In this document: piece after piece, positions 11,746 to 23,012 of the stretch | Position numbering within the stretch: the stretch's first letter is position 1 | How the letters are laid out: every line of letters begins with the position of its first letter | Source of the DNA: Chenopodium formosanum | Lineage: Eukaryota; Streptophyta; Magnoliopsida; Caryophyllales; Amaranthaceae | Assembly (NCBI GenBank): GCA_024500155.1 | Contig: CM044874.1 | Location: 70,789,795 to 70,853,794 of the forward strand | Direction of reading: 5' to 3' | DNA: 64,000 bases | Program-made: the position numbers and the translations under genes | The notes under the pieces: generated by a model | What the model was told of the DNA's origin: nothing | What the model saw: the letters and a program-made list of their open reading frames with translations, nothing else | The model's database searches: none

Positions 11746-13476
11746 GACTCGGCCGGAGACCAGATCTGGAAAGTGTTCGTGGATGGTAGTGCGACAGCTA
11801 CTGGCTGTGGAGCAGGTGTTATATGTCAGTCTCCTGAGGGAGATAAGTTTGAGTATGCTCTAAGGTTCCAGTTTCAAGCCTCTAATAATGAGGCCGAGTA
11901 CGAAGCCCTCTTGGCCGACCTTAGAATGTGTAAGGCGGCAGGAGCGACAAAAATTGATGTATGCTCGGACTCCCTACTTGTAGTCGGCCAGGTGAATGGA
12001 GACTTCGAGGCGAGGGAGTCGGCCATGATAAAGTACTTGAAGATTATAAAAGAGGAGGCTAAGAGCCTAGATCACTTTACTCTACAGCAGGTCCCTCGTT
12101 CGTCCAATCATCAAGCGGACGCCCTCTCTAAGTTAGCATCCTCAACATCATGTGATACTCCCAGGTTAGTGTTTTGGGAAGTGAAAGAAAAGAGGAGTAT
12201 TGACGCTGAACCAGTACACGCCATTGATAGAAGCTCCACTTGGATGGACGGGATCATATCTTACCTAAAGGACGGATTACTCCCGGCCGATCCTAAAGAG
12301 AGCTGGCTGATGAAAAAGAGAGCGGCCTGGTTTGAAATTAAGCAAGGAGAGTTGTTCAAAAAGGCATTTGTAAAGCCGTACCTGAAATGCATCACTCCTG
12401 AGAGAGGGCATGATGTCTTGGATGATCTTCACCAGGGGCAGTGTGGTTCTCACATTGGAGGACGAGCTTTGGCTGAAAAGGCTGCCCGCCTGGGTTACTA
12501 TTGGCCGAGCTTAAAGTCGGACGCAATGGAAATGGTAAAGAAGTGTGACAAGTGCCAGAAGTTCGCAACATTAATTCACCGACCCGCCAACAGTCTTTCG
12601 GCCATCAATAGTCCGCTCCCCTTTGCCAAATGGGGGATGGACATTTTAGGACCGTACACACCAGCGTCCAGCCAGAGGCGGTATGTGTTTGTAGCAATAG
12701 ACTACTTCACAAAATGGGTAGAGGCCGAGGCCGTACGGGGCATCAAATGGACGGATGTTTCCGCTTTCATATGGAAGAGTATCATTACACGCTTTGGCGT
12801 TCCTCAGTCTATGGTGTTTGACAACGGACCCCAGTTCGAAACGCCTCAACTCAAAGAGTGGTTGGAAGACCAAGGCATAGCTCATTGCTTTGCTTCAGTT
12901 GGCCGACCACAAGCAAATGGTCAAGTAGAGGCATACAACAAATTGATCTCCAATGGAATTAAGCGCAAGCTTGAAAGAGCAGGCGGCTTATGGGCTGATG
13001 AGTTAGTCAATGTGCTGTGGTCCATACAAACCACGGCCAAGTGTTCCACAGGAGAAACTCCCTTCTTCTTAGTCTATGGTGCTGAGGCGGTCCTTCCAAT
13101 TGAAATGTATGAGCCCACCCTTAGGGTGATGCTATATGATGAAGCGGCTAATTGGGAAGCCATGAAGACCGCCCTAGACTTCCTTCCTGAAGCTAGGGGC
13201 AACGCGGCGCTTAGACACGAAATCTATCGTCTACGGATGACAAGGGCATACAATCGCCGAGTGTCAAAGCGGCCGATAAAATTGGGAGATCTGGTCCTAA
13301 GGAAGATGGAGGCTGTGGGACGAGCAAATGAGGATGGCAAGTTGACCCTAAATTGGGAAGGGCCGTATCGAGTTAAGGAAGAGGTCCGAGATGGGACTTA
13401 CCGTCTCGAAGACATGAACGGCCGACCCATCCCGCGTACATGGAACACTGACAATCGGAAGAGATATTATGTTTAA
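11746..13476 (+). pseudogene. Second (archaeal-type) RNase H and integrase of the Tat element
   Basis: This resumes pol after the nested insertion. The RNase H starts near 11766 with KVFVDGSA, followed by NNEAEYEALL, CSDSLLVVGQV and NHQADALSKLAS, so the acidic catalytic residues are all present. Integrase follows: an HHCC zinc-binding part (LHQGQCGSH and KKCDKCQK, about 12427-12560), then the catalytic core with WGMDILGP, VFDNGPQF and NGQVEAYNK supplying D, D and E. The C-terminal part ends at the stop 13474-13476; no chromodomain is seen, as expected for Tat. From the upstream half, one base shift is needed between 11746 and 11766, so the polyprotein frame is broken here too. The stretch from 11766 on is open for 570 codons. 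Confidence 0.93.
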
Positions 13477-13479
13477 GTA

Positions 13480-14322
13480 CTTAGCCAAAAGCTGTGTATA
13501 CAGCTAGGTCTGTTGATCGAGCAATGTAAGCCGTACGACCCCAACAATGTAATTTTGACAAAATTAATGAAAAGTCAAACATTGTTATAATTATTTTTCC
13601 ATTTAATTTATGCTTATTTGCACAATCATAACTTATACGGATAGGGCGCGTGAAATTTGCGAGTAGGTTGCTTGCAACATAGCAACCCGGTCGCAGAACT
13701 AAAGTAAATTAAATAAAATAAGAACGGGCAACTTGATCCCGAGTCATATGAATACGTCCGCCCTTAATTAAGGCGGACGGAAAAGGTAAGGTACCTTGTG
13801 AAACCCATATAATGGGGCAAGGGCATATTCTGTTGAGATCATATTTGGAATTTTCTGATTGCGTCCGAGCAATAGTTTCAACGGACAAACTCACATAAAG
13901 CCAATTGAACGGCCAATTAATGTGTTGATTCGGCGTACCACCTAGTCCAAGGGCAATCATTATTATGATTTGATTAACTTGGTAGAAGTCATACCACCTA
14001 AGGTATAAATTCTACCAAGTCAATCAAACCACCCAAAGTATGGACTAGGCGAACGCCGAATAAAAGGGCATACCCCCCAATTGTACGAAGATACAAAAAT
14101 ACGCGTACATAAAATCGCTCAAACGTGAAAAAATATACGTACGAAAATGCAAAAACTTAAGAGTAAAATTTGCAAAGTATGAAGCAAAACCTGAAAGCTG
14201 AATTAATAAAAGGACCGCTCAAAAGGCGGTAAAATATCTTACATAAAACCGCTCGAAAAGGCAGTTGAAAAATTCATGAAAAATATACATAAATAGAACG
14301 TAAAGACAGAAAAAGCTGAAAG
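13480..14322. other. Non-coding spacer between convergent gene ends in the Tat element
   Basis: It separates the integrase stop from the stop of the minus-strand gene. Apart from the stem-loop at 13928-14062, I see no coding sequence. Short CCGCTC/AAAAGGC words recur at 14215-14265. Confidence 0.7.
13928..14062. other. Long imperfect stem-loop
   Basis: Outer arms GATTCGGCGT...CCTAGTCCA (13928-13949) and TGGACTAGGCG..CGCCGAAT (14041-14061) pair. Inner arms at 13969-13987 and 14010-14028 pair almost perfectly (TTGATTAACTTGGTAGAA against its complement). The loop itself contains TACC..GGTA. It sits between two convergent genes and could help end transcripts, or be a captured foldback MITE. Confidence 0.7.
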
Positions 14323-17300
14323 TCAGGGAGCGGCCGGGGTCGAAGCTGGGATGAGATCCTGAGAAGCTGCAGGAGAAGCGTCCTCAGCTGGCACCTCTTT
14401 GCTCTCCGCTTCACCATCATGGCCAACCGCCACTTCATTTTCCTCATCCTCTGAGGTTGTTGGTGTGGCGTCCAGCTCTGGAGAAGGCTGTCCAGCCTTC
14501 TTAGCTTCTTCCCTGAGGCAGACGAAGTTGAGGCGCTTAGTGAAGCGCTCTTGAAAATAGGCAGCCTCCCCTTCGTCCACCATGAGCTCGAACGCCTCGA
14601 AGAAGTGGCTCTTCAGCCTATCCTCAGCGTTTTGCTCTATGCGGACGACGTCATCTGCGCTAGGGGCCCGAGGCGTCTTCAGTTGGAGAGTCAAGTCCTC
14701 AACAGACTTCTTCAAGGTCTCCACCTCGGCCCTAAGTGCGTTCGCCTCGTCCAGGGATTCTTTCAAATGCTTATGGGCCAAGGACACCTCACTTCTGAGC
14801 TTCTCTGAAGCCTCAAATCCCTCCTTCCAGCGTTGGCCGTCCAAGAAGGCCTGATCCTTCTCCTACCTCATAGTGTCCCTAACTAAGGCCTCTTGTTCGA
14901 GGGCCTTACCCAGTTTCACCAGATCCTCCGCCTACCGCGCTGCCTTGTCGGACAGCGCGTTGATTTGGGTATCAAAATATCGGCGCTGGATGGCCGCTTC
15001 CCCAGTAACAACATCCTGGGCCTTCTGGACGTTTTCCCAGGCGCGCTTCAGCCTTTCATTTTCTTTTTCCTTCCATTCAAGGAAGGCGGTCAGTCGCAAG
15101 AAAAGCTGCGCACAAGAAAAACAGGGTAAATGTGTTAGCAAAGTAAGAGTAAAAGAAGAAAAAAAAATTGACTAAGTGCATTTGAGGGGAAAAGTTACCT
15201 CAACGCTGCAATTGATCATGGGGCCGAGGAAGCCCTCATGTATCCCCCGCAGCTTATTTCGTTGCTCAGCAGGGACGGCCTGGGCCATGGCTTCCCGCAT
15301 AGCCTTTCTGTCCGCCCCAGTAAGGGACTGGCCGGGCGTCTTCATGTGTAGCTCCTCTGCAATATCTGTATGCGGACGCAAAGAGTTTAATGTAAGCTCA
15401 GTAAAAAGAGAAGATACAAAATAAAAAATCCAAAGTTACTTGGACTGACCGTCAGAGAAGCTTGGAAGGGTAGGAAGGTTGAAAGTGAATGGCGGGGGCG
15501 GCGCATGCTTGTCATCCTCTTCCCCCGTCCGGCCAGGCTGATCGCCGGCCGACTGACTAGCATCAAGCCAATCAGATTCATTGGCTCTTTGGACGGGCGG
15601 AGTCACTTCTGGCCCGGTCGGTTTTGTCGGGGTCGACTTACCCCCATCATCCGATTTCTCGGACCTAACATAACCCGGCGTGGCGGCCGGATCTATGGAC
15701 TTGGAGGCCCCGCTATCACTCAGCCAGGGTTGTTCTCCTTTGGACTGCTTAGAGGCAGTCCGCGACGTCGTCTTGGCCGCAGAAGTGGAAGTGGTCTTGG
15801 ACGCGACCGTCTTCCTTTGTTTGGACGTCTTGCCGTCCTGGTCCGTCTTGGACGCAGGGGACGACTACTTCCGTTTGGACCGAGGGGTTGGAGTGGCCAG
15901 CTGTAGAGGCAAAAGTTAGTAAAAAGAGAGCAAGATAATATAATTGATGGGCCGTGCCAAGTTAGGAAGAAGATCTCTTCCGTAACACATACGCGGACGA
16001 AAAGAAGAAATCAAGATGGGTTTACTTACTCCTTTAGTTTGCTCGTACAGCTTCTGGCGAGCCTTGTACCGAGCCAAGTCAATCTCGGTCATGTTGACCT
16101 CCCCTTTCTGCTCTAGGTCAAGCATCTTGTACGCCTCAGCTGAAAGAGAAAAGGAAAAAGTGTTAGAAAATTCTTCAAGATCAAATAATCTGTGTATGTG
16201 TAAGAATATGTGTCCATGCGTCCACCTTGGGGCAGGTTCTTGTACAGGCCATAGGCGGACATAAATGTGGGATCCCGCAGCCAGCTGGATAAAGGGACCC
16301 AGTTACTTGGAACGCGCTCAGTTTTGCCGTTCCTTTTCACCCGCTTGACTTTGAAATATTCAAGCTGGTACTCCTGGATGGGGTGGACGGGTGGCTTATC
16401 GGACTTGAGGTCCCCACGTCCAAGTTGAATTGGCTCAGCATTGAACCGATTCATCCGCAAGTTAAATTCAACGTCCTTGGTTTTGATGCGGTAGAATCGG
16501 TGCTTCCAGTCACGCCACTTAGAGACGTGGTCCACCACCATCATATAGTCTCTAGTGGTGCTCAAGATGAACCAGTCGTCCGTATCCGCGTCCAGCTTAG
16601 TCACTGAGTGCATCTCACAGAAAACTACAAAGTCTGGCTTGAAGCCTTTGCAGATGCACGTCACCAAGTACCCAAAAATGTTCAACCAGCTGTTTGGCAT
16701 CAGCTTGAAGAGGGCTATGTCATACTCGTCCAAGATTGTGCGGACGAAAGGATGGAGGGGGAAGCGCAGTCCGACGTCTAAGGCCGCCCTATAGACGCTA
16801 AAGGATCTTTGGCGCGGCCTCGCTTCTTCCCAAGCGGCCACGGCGCGGGACTTCCGTGGGGGCTGAATCTCGAATCCTTCCCCAAGGTGGAGGAATGCCT
16901 TGTAATCCTCAAATTGTAGTTCAGGTAGCCCAAGGCTGTGCTACCCACCGTGCAGGCGTATGGATCCTTGAAGTTGTCAATGTTGGCAACATCCTCCTCG
17001 GCCGCCTCTTCGCCCTCTGCGGCCGCCGCTCCACCCTCGGCCGCATTCTCAGCTTCATCCTCCTCTCGCTGAGGAGCGCTCCCAAACTCGGAAGACAACA
17101 CTCTGTCCAGGTCGGCTGCCTCCGCTGAGCTGCGGCTTCTAGAACTATGGCCGCCTCGGGGAGAGATAATGTCTTCGAGTGGCCGTTTGCCCTTATCTTT
17201 GGCACCGGCCGCCTGACTCCCAGTAGGAGGAGCTCTGCGAGGGGGCAGATCGGACGGTTCATTAATTGAAACCCCCGTTCTTGTTCTGTCCGACCTGCTA

Positions 17301-17839
17301 TATCGGAGATAGAGTTTTGAGGGGGTGGGGACGGACGTATTAGCGTCCGCTCGAGAAGAAGAAGGAGGCCCTTCACAGAGTAGCAACTCGGCCCCATCCA
17401 TGACCGAGCTGGCATATTGGGGGAACCTCAACCCCGGAGTTCGCCCGGACGTTCCCCCCGCAGTAGAAGCGCCTTGAGTTCTTTGGTGCTCCTCGAACGA
17501 GGAAGTTACTTCCACGGCCGAGCAGTAAGTGCCCGTGGAAGCGGTCGTAGGAGTGGTAGAAGGGGTCTCTAAGTCAGCATTATTGGGGTCATAGGGAGGC
17601 CTAGGATGTACCAGACTTCCGTCTAGATTTCTGGCAGCATGACGATCGTGCGTTTGCATCGTCCGTGCCATGTTCGACTGCAGGGACAGAGAAGAATGGG
17701 TGGATGTGAGTTGGTACGCACTAGAAATGGACCCACTCCATGAAGGAGACAACTCGTCTCCGTCCACTCTAGACTCCTCAGTCCCAGGCGAACGACCGGC
17801 CTCATGAGGAGAAACGGACGAAGCCGAGTGTTGAGCCAA
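14323..17839 (-). pseudogene. Antisense spliced gene of the Tat element (gypsy-type transposon protein)
   Basis: A gene opposite to gag-pol. Exons by splice consensus and phase: 17839-16226, 16139-16030, 15900-15450, 15365-15199 and 15105-14323. All junctions are GT-AG with phases 1, 0, 1, 0, so about 1042 codons would result. Exon 1 has a Ser/Thr-rich N-terminus, an acidic Ala/Glu stretch, then a globular region with FPLHPFVRTIL and LMPNSWLNIFGYLV, like the putative plant gypsy-type transposon domain (Pfam PF04195 type). Exon 3 is basic and low in complexity; exon 5 is a coiled coil ending in an acidic tail. It is broken by a missing base near 16925 and TAG stops at 15865-15867, 14932-14934 and 14863-14865. 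Its role in Tat elements is unknown. Confidence 0.85.
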
Positions 17840-18084
17840 CTTTTAAATAAACAAAGAAATAAAAATGTAAAGAAAAGAAAACAGGCGGCCTACCTCTGTA
17901 CGTGTTGAAAACTTGGAAGCCTTGAAGATTGATCGGAAAACTCAACAAATGTTCCCGGAAAACCCAAACGCACGGCGGAGCTCTTAAAGATTCAAAGGAA
18001 AACACACTTTCTCTCTCTAGAAGCTCTGACTTCTCTCTAGAAAATGTAAAGTTCCAAAGTGCCAAAATGAAGTCAAACCCCTTG

Positions 18085-18092
18085 TATATATA
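18085..18092 (-). promoter_or_regulatory. TATA box of the antisense gene
   Basis: TATATATA on the minus strand, about 245 bases before the ATG at 17839. A CT-rich leader (18000-18020) and no better TATA in between suggest a start of transcription near 18055. The promoter lies inside the element just before the 3' LTR, so the gene does not rely on the LTR. Confidence 0.55.
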
Positions 18093-18250
18093 GGGAAAAT
18101 TTATGAGGGTAAGATAGTAAATTCATCTTTCCCGCCTAACACAGCTGAACGGTTACAATTTGAAAATGTGACCTAGAATTTGGAGGGACAAGGAGCAACT
18201 CCGTTAAATTAGGCGGAAAAGAAGGTGACCTAATAAACGACGCGTCCAAA

Positions 18251-18414
18251 GGGAAGTTGGCAGAACTAAAGCTCTTTCCGCAATGGCAAGACGGCCGCAT
18301 CTCCCAAAAGCAAAACGGCCTATCTTCGTCCAGGGAAGTTAGCAGAGCTAAAGCTCTCTTCGCAATGGCAAGACGGCCGCATCTCCCAAAAGCAAGACGG
18401 TCTATCTTCGTCCG
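18251..18414. repeat. 82-bp tandem duplication
   Basis: Two adjacent copies start at 18251 and 18333 (GGGAAGTTGGCAGAAC and GGGAAGTTAGCAGAGC) and end in ATCTTCGTCC. They differ at only a few positions, so the duplication is fairly recent. It lies upstream of the antisense gene's TATA box. Confidence 0.88.
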
Positions 18415-18604
18415 CACCATTTTTATAGATAGGCGTTCGCTCTAAAATTGTCAGGCAGACGGAAAACTGACAAAACCATAATACACTTGTACGTTCAAGG
18501 CTATTTGAGGCCAGAGGAGTCGGCCTGTAAGCGTACGAGCCACCCCCTCTGAGGGGCAAATGTTGTGGGTAAAAATACCCCGTATACATGGACCAATCCC
18601 ATAG

Positions 18605-18895
18605 TGACACGTGGCCCAGTTATAGGGTGACACATGTCACCACGGGAAGATGCCACGTAATTCAGAGCCCTTAAGTCCGCAGGCCAGTCTCTGACTGGGC
18701 CACGTAATTCAGAGCCCTTAAGATGACACGTGGCCCAGTCAGAGGGTGACACGTGTCGTCATGAGAAGATGCCATGTGTTAAGGGTATTTGTTCCCTTAA
18801 TAATCAACATGCCAGAAAACCCTAACAACGTCAGGGCCCAAATCCCGAGATATATCAATGAAAGCCGCAAAACGGCGCCCCCAGAGTAGCACGTG
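18605..18895 (+). promoter_or_regulatory. LTR U3 repeats with four CACGTG G-boxes
   Basis: CACGTG occurs at 18608-18613, 18727-18732, 18750-18755 and 18890-18895. The first two sit in a direct repeat with TGACACGTGGCCCAG; a second repeated block, CACGTAATTCAGAGCCC, occurs twice between them. G-boxes bind plant bZIP and bHLH factors that respond to light and abscisic acid; that this LTR answers to them is inference. Confidence 0.65.
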
Positions 18896-18973
18896 GCATT
18901 CACTGATTGCACAGCCAATCACGTCACGCAAATCTAGGGTATAAACCCTAGAGAGGGGCACGAGTCCCACCCC

Positions 18974-18981
18974 TATAAATA
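18974..18981 (+). promoter_or_regulatory. TATA box of the Tat 3' LTR
   Basis: TATAAATA about 80 bases after the last G-box and about 90 bases before a CT-rich leader. In this right-hand LTR it would direct transcription into the flanking DNA at 19215 onward. Confidence 0.6.
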
Positions 18982-19214
18982 CCCCAATCATTTATGATGG
19001 GAGGCGGATTAAGACATTTACAAACAACAGAGCATTAAATAGCTCCACCTTCTCTCTACTTTCTCTCTCTAGCCTTTTCTGTTTTGATCAGTGACTTGAT
19101 CGTTGGAGGCGAATATTCCGTTGATCGGAATATTCGTTGTTTTGCAGGTTGGACCGTCTCGTTGCCTGAAGAGCGTGACCAGTATCCCAGGAAATCCAAA
19201 AAATACCCGAAACA

Positions 19215-20208
19215 CATGCAGTCCATTATGACGCCTGAACACGAATTAGGTTTAATTTGACACTAGCTCGCTGGCTCAAGTCATGTTGCTCGTATATGAA
19301 CATAAATTTTGATATCTAGCACGAACGCGATTGATCGACCCAAGATCATATGACAATTGTTTGATTTTTAGCCAAAGATTAAAAAAAAAATACATAAAAA
19401 AAATAAAAAAATAAAAATTTAAGTGTTTTGATAATAAAGCACAATCTAACCCGGCCCAATCTAACTCTTAGTGGCGGCTACGAAATTGACATGAGCACGA
19501 TTGATTAGAGCTAGCTCATGTGACATCTTGCTATTTTTAATCAAAGACTAAGGCCTTGCATTGTTTGGTTGACAAATGGAAAAAATTCCCATAGAAAGTT
19601 GTCATTCATGGAAATTATTTCCCAAATAAAATTCCTAGGAATATTTTTTGGTTGTGAGATTGGGAAGTAGGAATTTCTATGAATTTTAAATGACCAAGTG
19701 AGGCTAGGTAATTTACTTTTTACATTTTATGGGAAGTGGATATTTCATGCATTCCAAATTTCCAACTTTCCCCAATTTTTTTTTTTTATTTATTTTTTTT
19801 ATTATTTTTTATCAACTAAACAAACTACCCAAATTACAAAATTGAAAATCCCATGAGTTTTCGCTTCTCCCAAAAAATTGCTTCGTTGATGCAGTAGTGT
19901 AGCACAACTTGACACCAGCTAATACTTTTACCACTGTCCATGAAATGTGATTTTCCATGTAAACTTTTTTTTGTCAAGACAACCTAACTAGGCATTAGCC
20001 ATAATAGTACCATGGACAACGTAATTAAACATTGTGAATTTGTCATTCTGCTCTAGTGTGAAAGATAACTCACTTGGTTGTAGTCTCCTTTTCGAGTTTA
20101 AGAGATCTTCCATGCATGTCATGTAACTCATGTTGAAATCCTCTTTATATTATCTTTTCCATGACTTGTTAATGTTTCTCTTTACCTTCAAGTAATGTTA
20201 TTATACTT
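19215..20208. other. Intergenic, possible degraded MITE at 19552-19996
   Basis: No open gene. Between about 19552 (GGCCTTGCATTGTTTGGTTG) and 19996 (GTCAAGACAACCTAACTAGGC) the ends are weakly inverted, and the left end has the TTGTTTGGTTG word common in plant MITEs. No clean target duplication was found. Confidence 0.4.
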
Positions 20209-20217
20209 TTATCTCTA

Positions 20218-20601
20218 GGATGATTTACGAAAGTATGGTTATTTTAAAACTTATTTACACTTTTGCGTCGGAATGAAACTTAATTACGAAATTACTGTCC
20301 ACGTAGGCTCGGATAAGTTTTTATTTTATTTTTCAAAGTAAAACCGCTACCTCGAGTAGCGATTTATGTACTAAAACCGCTACTTGAGGTAGCGGTTTTA
20401 CTTCATAAATTGATTAATTGTATCTTTACTTAGAGTACTAATGGCAAACCGCTACCTCAAGTAGCGGTAGCGGTTTGTCTCTAAAGAAAAAAATTACCCC
20501 CAAATGTATCTCTAAGCCGGACTATATTTTCGTAAATAAGTTTCATTCCAATGCAAAACCGTAAATAAGTTTCTTAAAAGCTATATTTTTGCAAATAATC
20601 C
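20218..20601. mobile_element. Mutator-type MITE, 384 bp, TSD TTATCTCTA
   Basis: Long inverted ends (GGATGATTTACGAAAGTATG at the left, a diverged complement at the right) enclose an inner palindrome of CCGCTAC and GTAGCGG words. TTATCTCTA stands at 20209-20217 and 20602-20610, an exact 9-bp duplication, as Mutator-like elements make. A second copy is at 26315. No coding capacity. Confidence 0.9.
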
Positions 20602-21124
20602 TTATCTCTACTCATGAATTTAGAGATGTCAGGTCAGATTTTGTTTGGATTTGAATCATTCTAATCATTAAGGCCATACATATCGAAATCTTACTTGGTG
20701 TTTAATCAAGTTTTATTGGGCGGATCGGCTATTACCAATCTCTACCCATGTAGAGTAACAATAATTATTGAATTGTCATAAGAACGTATAGGATACAGCA
20801 TAACCGTAGGTGTGAGAACTACTAGATTTTACGTCTAAGAAAGGCAATTACGTTCATACATTAGGTTCATGTACATTCTATGTTATGGTTGTGTTCACAA
20901 TGCCAAAACAATAGTTCAGTGAATAGTATATACTTTTATTTAATAATCACACAAACAATAATGATTTAATTATGAAATCATATTCACTCACCAAAAACAT
21001 AAAGACAATAATGATTTTATAGATACTTGGATAGCTCAACGCCGCAACAGTACGTGAAAGACTTAACGGCTGAACCCCACAGAATCCGAAACACTTGCCA
21101 CCAAGCCAACCATTATATAAGGTT

Positions 21125-22867
21125 AATTGGTATACACTAGACCCTAGTGTAGATACCACACCCTACACCCCCCCTCTAAACGATGTGTTTAACAATCTCC
21201 CTCATATACCCACTTTCTACAATTGTACAGTAAAAATCAAACCACCATTTATCTTTTTTCACTTTCTCTCTCCTCACCCATTTTCTGCATTTTCTCTCTC
21301 TACACCCATTTTCAACATTTTCTAATCCAAAATTTTCAACAAACTTTGCGACAAATTATCCAAAAAAGTTGTTCAACTGCTACATAATTCAACAAATCAA
21401 GGTCAAAATTCAAAGGAGTAAGTGATTTTGTTCATATTTAATTCGAATAAGAGTATAAACCCTAATTTTTATAATTTATTGTTGCAATTATGTTACAGGA
21501 ACATTTACTATTTTTAGTTTTAAAACTAGTAATTTGAACAAGTACATTTTGAATTTTGAGTATGAAGTATTTCTTTTTTTTATTGCAGTATGAAGGAAAT
21601 AGCTTCGGAGAAGAACATAAAAAAAAATCTGGAGAAAAGTAAGCATTAATTAAATTAGTTCGTAGTGGTTTTTTTTTTTTTTTAAAAAAAAAAAAATTTA
21701 TAAATGTTCATTTTCATTTTGATAAATGTTCATTTATATATTAGTATACAATCATTCACATGTTAATAAATGATTAATACAAATATTTATTTATATATTA
21801 CTACATAGTCATTGTAAAAATCTCCTATTGTAGATCAAGAACTTTTAAAAGATATTAAAACTTATGGTATAGATGTTAACATTTCTGCAATTCCGAGGTA
21901 ATATATGAACATATACTGAATTATAAATGTTCATTTGTATATTTGAATCTATTTGAGTTTATATTTGACTTTATATGCCAAAATAAAAAATGTTCATTTT
22001 TATGATACGTTATGCACATTTATGAAATGCATAAATATTCATTCATATGAGTTGAGAAACTGACTTATGCATACTATGAAATCTTTTGATCATATATGAA
22101 ATTCATAATGTTCATTTATATATATAGTAATGTAAATCAATGTAAGTATTATACTATAATCTTAGCAATTTTTATTGAAGAACTAATAAATTATATCTGT
22201 ACATTCTTCAGTTTTGTTTGCAGAGCGAAGGAAACCGTTTCAGAGAAGAGAAACAAAGATTATATTTCGCAGTTATTTTTATTATTATTATTATTTCTTT
22301 TTTTTTTTTTTTTTTATAAATGTTCATTTTCATTTTGTTAAATGTTCATTTACATGTTAGTATAACGTCATTCACATTTTAATAGATGATAAATGTTAAT
22401 TTACGTATTGATAAATGTTCATTTTCGTTTTTATTCATGATCAACAAGTAAATGCATTAATTTTAAAATGAATATGTGCATATACTTAAAAGTTCATTTT
22501 TATACTACTAATTAAAGCACCCAATTATATCATGAATTAGTTATTTTAACAAATTTAATAAGGAATTTCAATAAGAGTGTGTGCTATGTTGTAGTTTTCA
22601 TGGAAATGATTCTTACAATTACAATAAGGAGTGTGTGCAACCTTCAAAAATTTTCAATAACAAGTACAAAATTATAAATTTTATACATTTTTCATCTATA
22701 ATAATGCTCCTTAATTAAATGTTCAATTATAAATAATTGTATGTTCATTTACAACTATTAATAAAATATGTTCAGTTTTGAAATATTATATGTGCAAAAT
22801 GACGTCACTTGGGGAGGGGGGGTGTAGGTAGCAGAAGCTACACCGGGGTGTAGTGTAAAATTTTCAA
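21125..22867. mobile_element. Non-autonomous Mutator-like element, 1743 bp, TSD TATAAGGTT
   Basis: TATAAGGTT at 21116-21124 and 22868-22876 is an exact 9-bp target duplication. The ends are inverted: TACACTAGACCC... CTACACCCCCC at left, and GGGGGGTGTAG...GGGGTGTAGTGTA at right. The interior is AT-rich, has no transposase, and is filled with many copies of ATGTTCATTT, plus a duplicated GCGAAGGAAAC / TGAAGGAAATA segment (21590 and 22226). Confidence 0.9.
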
Positions 22868-23012
22868 TATAAGGTTGGAACTGGGCCTGTAACACTGTAA
22901 CTATATATATTATCTACGGCCCAAATACATCCACCGCTTTTGGCGGTCGAATAGAGGGTGTTGTCAAAACAATGAGTAACTTATAAATTAACGCTCATAC
23001 TATCTGTTGTTA

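Larger units (their letters stand above)
1..19214 (+). mobile_element. Ty3/Gypsy retrotransposon, Tat lineage, 5' end outside window
   Basis: The order of domains on the plus strand is gag, aspartic protease, reverse transcriptase, RNase H, a second RNase H, integrase. This is followed by a minus-strand spliced gene and an LTR. The second RNase H between RNase H and integrase, and the opposite-strand gene after integrase, are hallmarks of the Tat (Retand/Ogre-like) lineage. The window opens just upstream of the gag start, so the left LTR is not visible and its target duplication cannot be tested. A Copia-like element (4046-11740) is inserted in pol. Stops and frameshifts in every coding part show it cannot move on its own. 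The right boundary at 19214 is inferred from terminal TGTT and AACA and may be off by several bases. Confidence 0.9.
18561..19214 (+). repeat. 3' LTR of the Tat element
   Basis: It begins TGTTGTGGGTA after a purine-rich tract, GAGGGGCAAA (18551-18560), and ends near TACCCGAAACA, giving a short inverted TGTT/AACA terminus. A TATAAATA box at 18974-18981 and a pyrimidine-rich leader fit a U3-R-U5 layout. The exact end (19214, 19216 or 19220) cannot be fixed without the other LTR. Confidence 0.75.

Noticed and set aside
15505..15906. A 133-codon plus-strand frame rich in G and R, with neighbours at 14551-14854, 15680-15919 and 16383-16794
   Set aside because: They lie over exons of the antisense Tat gene, whose codon phase, splice sites and domain content are consistent. 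The plus-strand products are low-complexity shadows.
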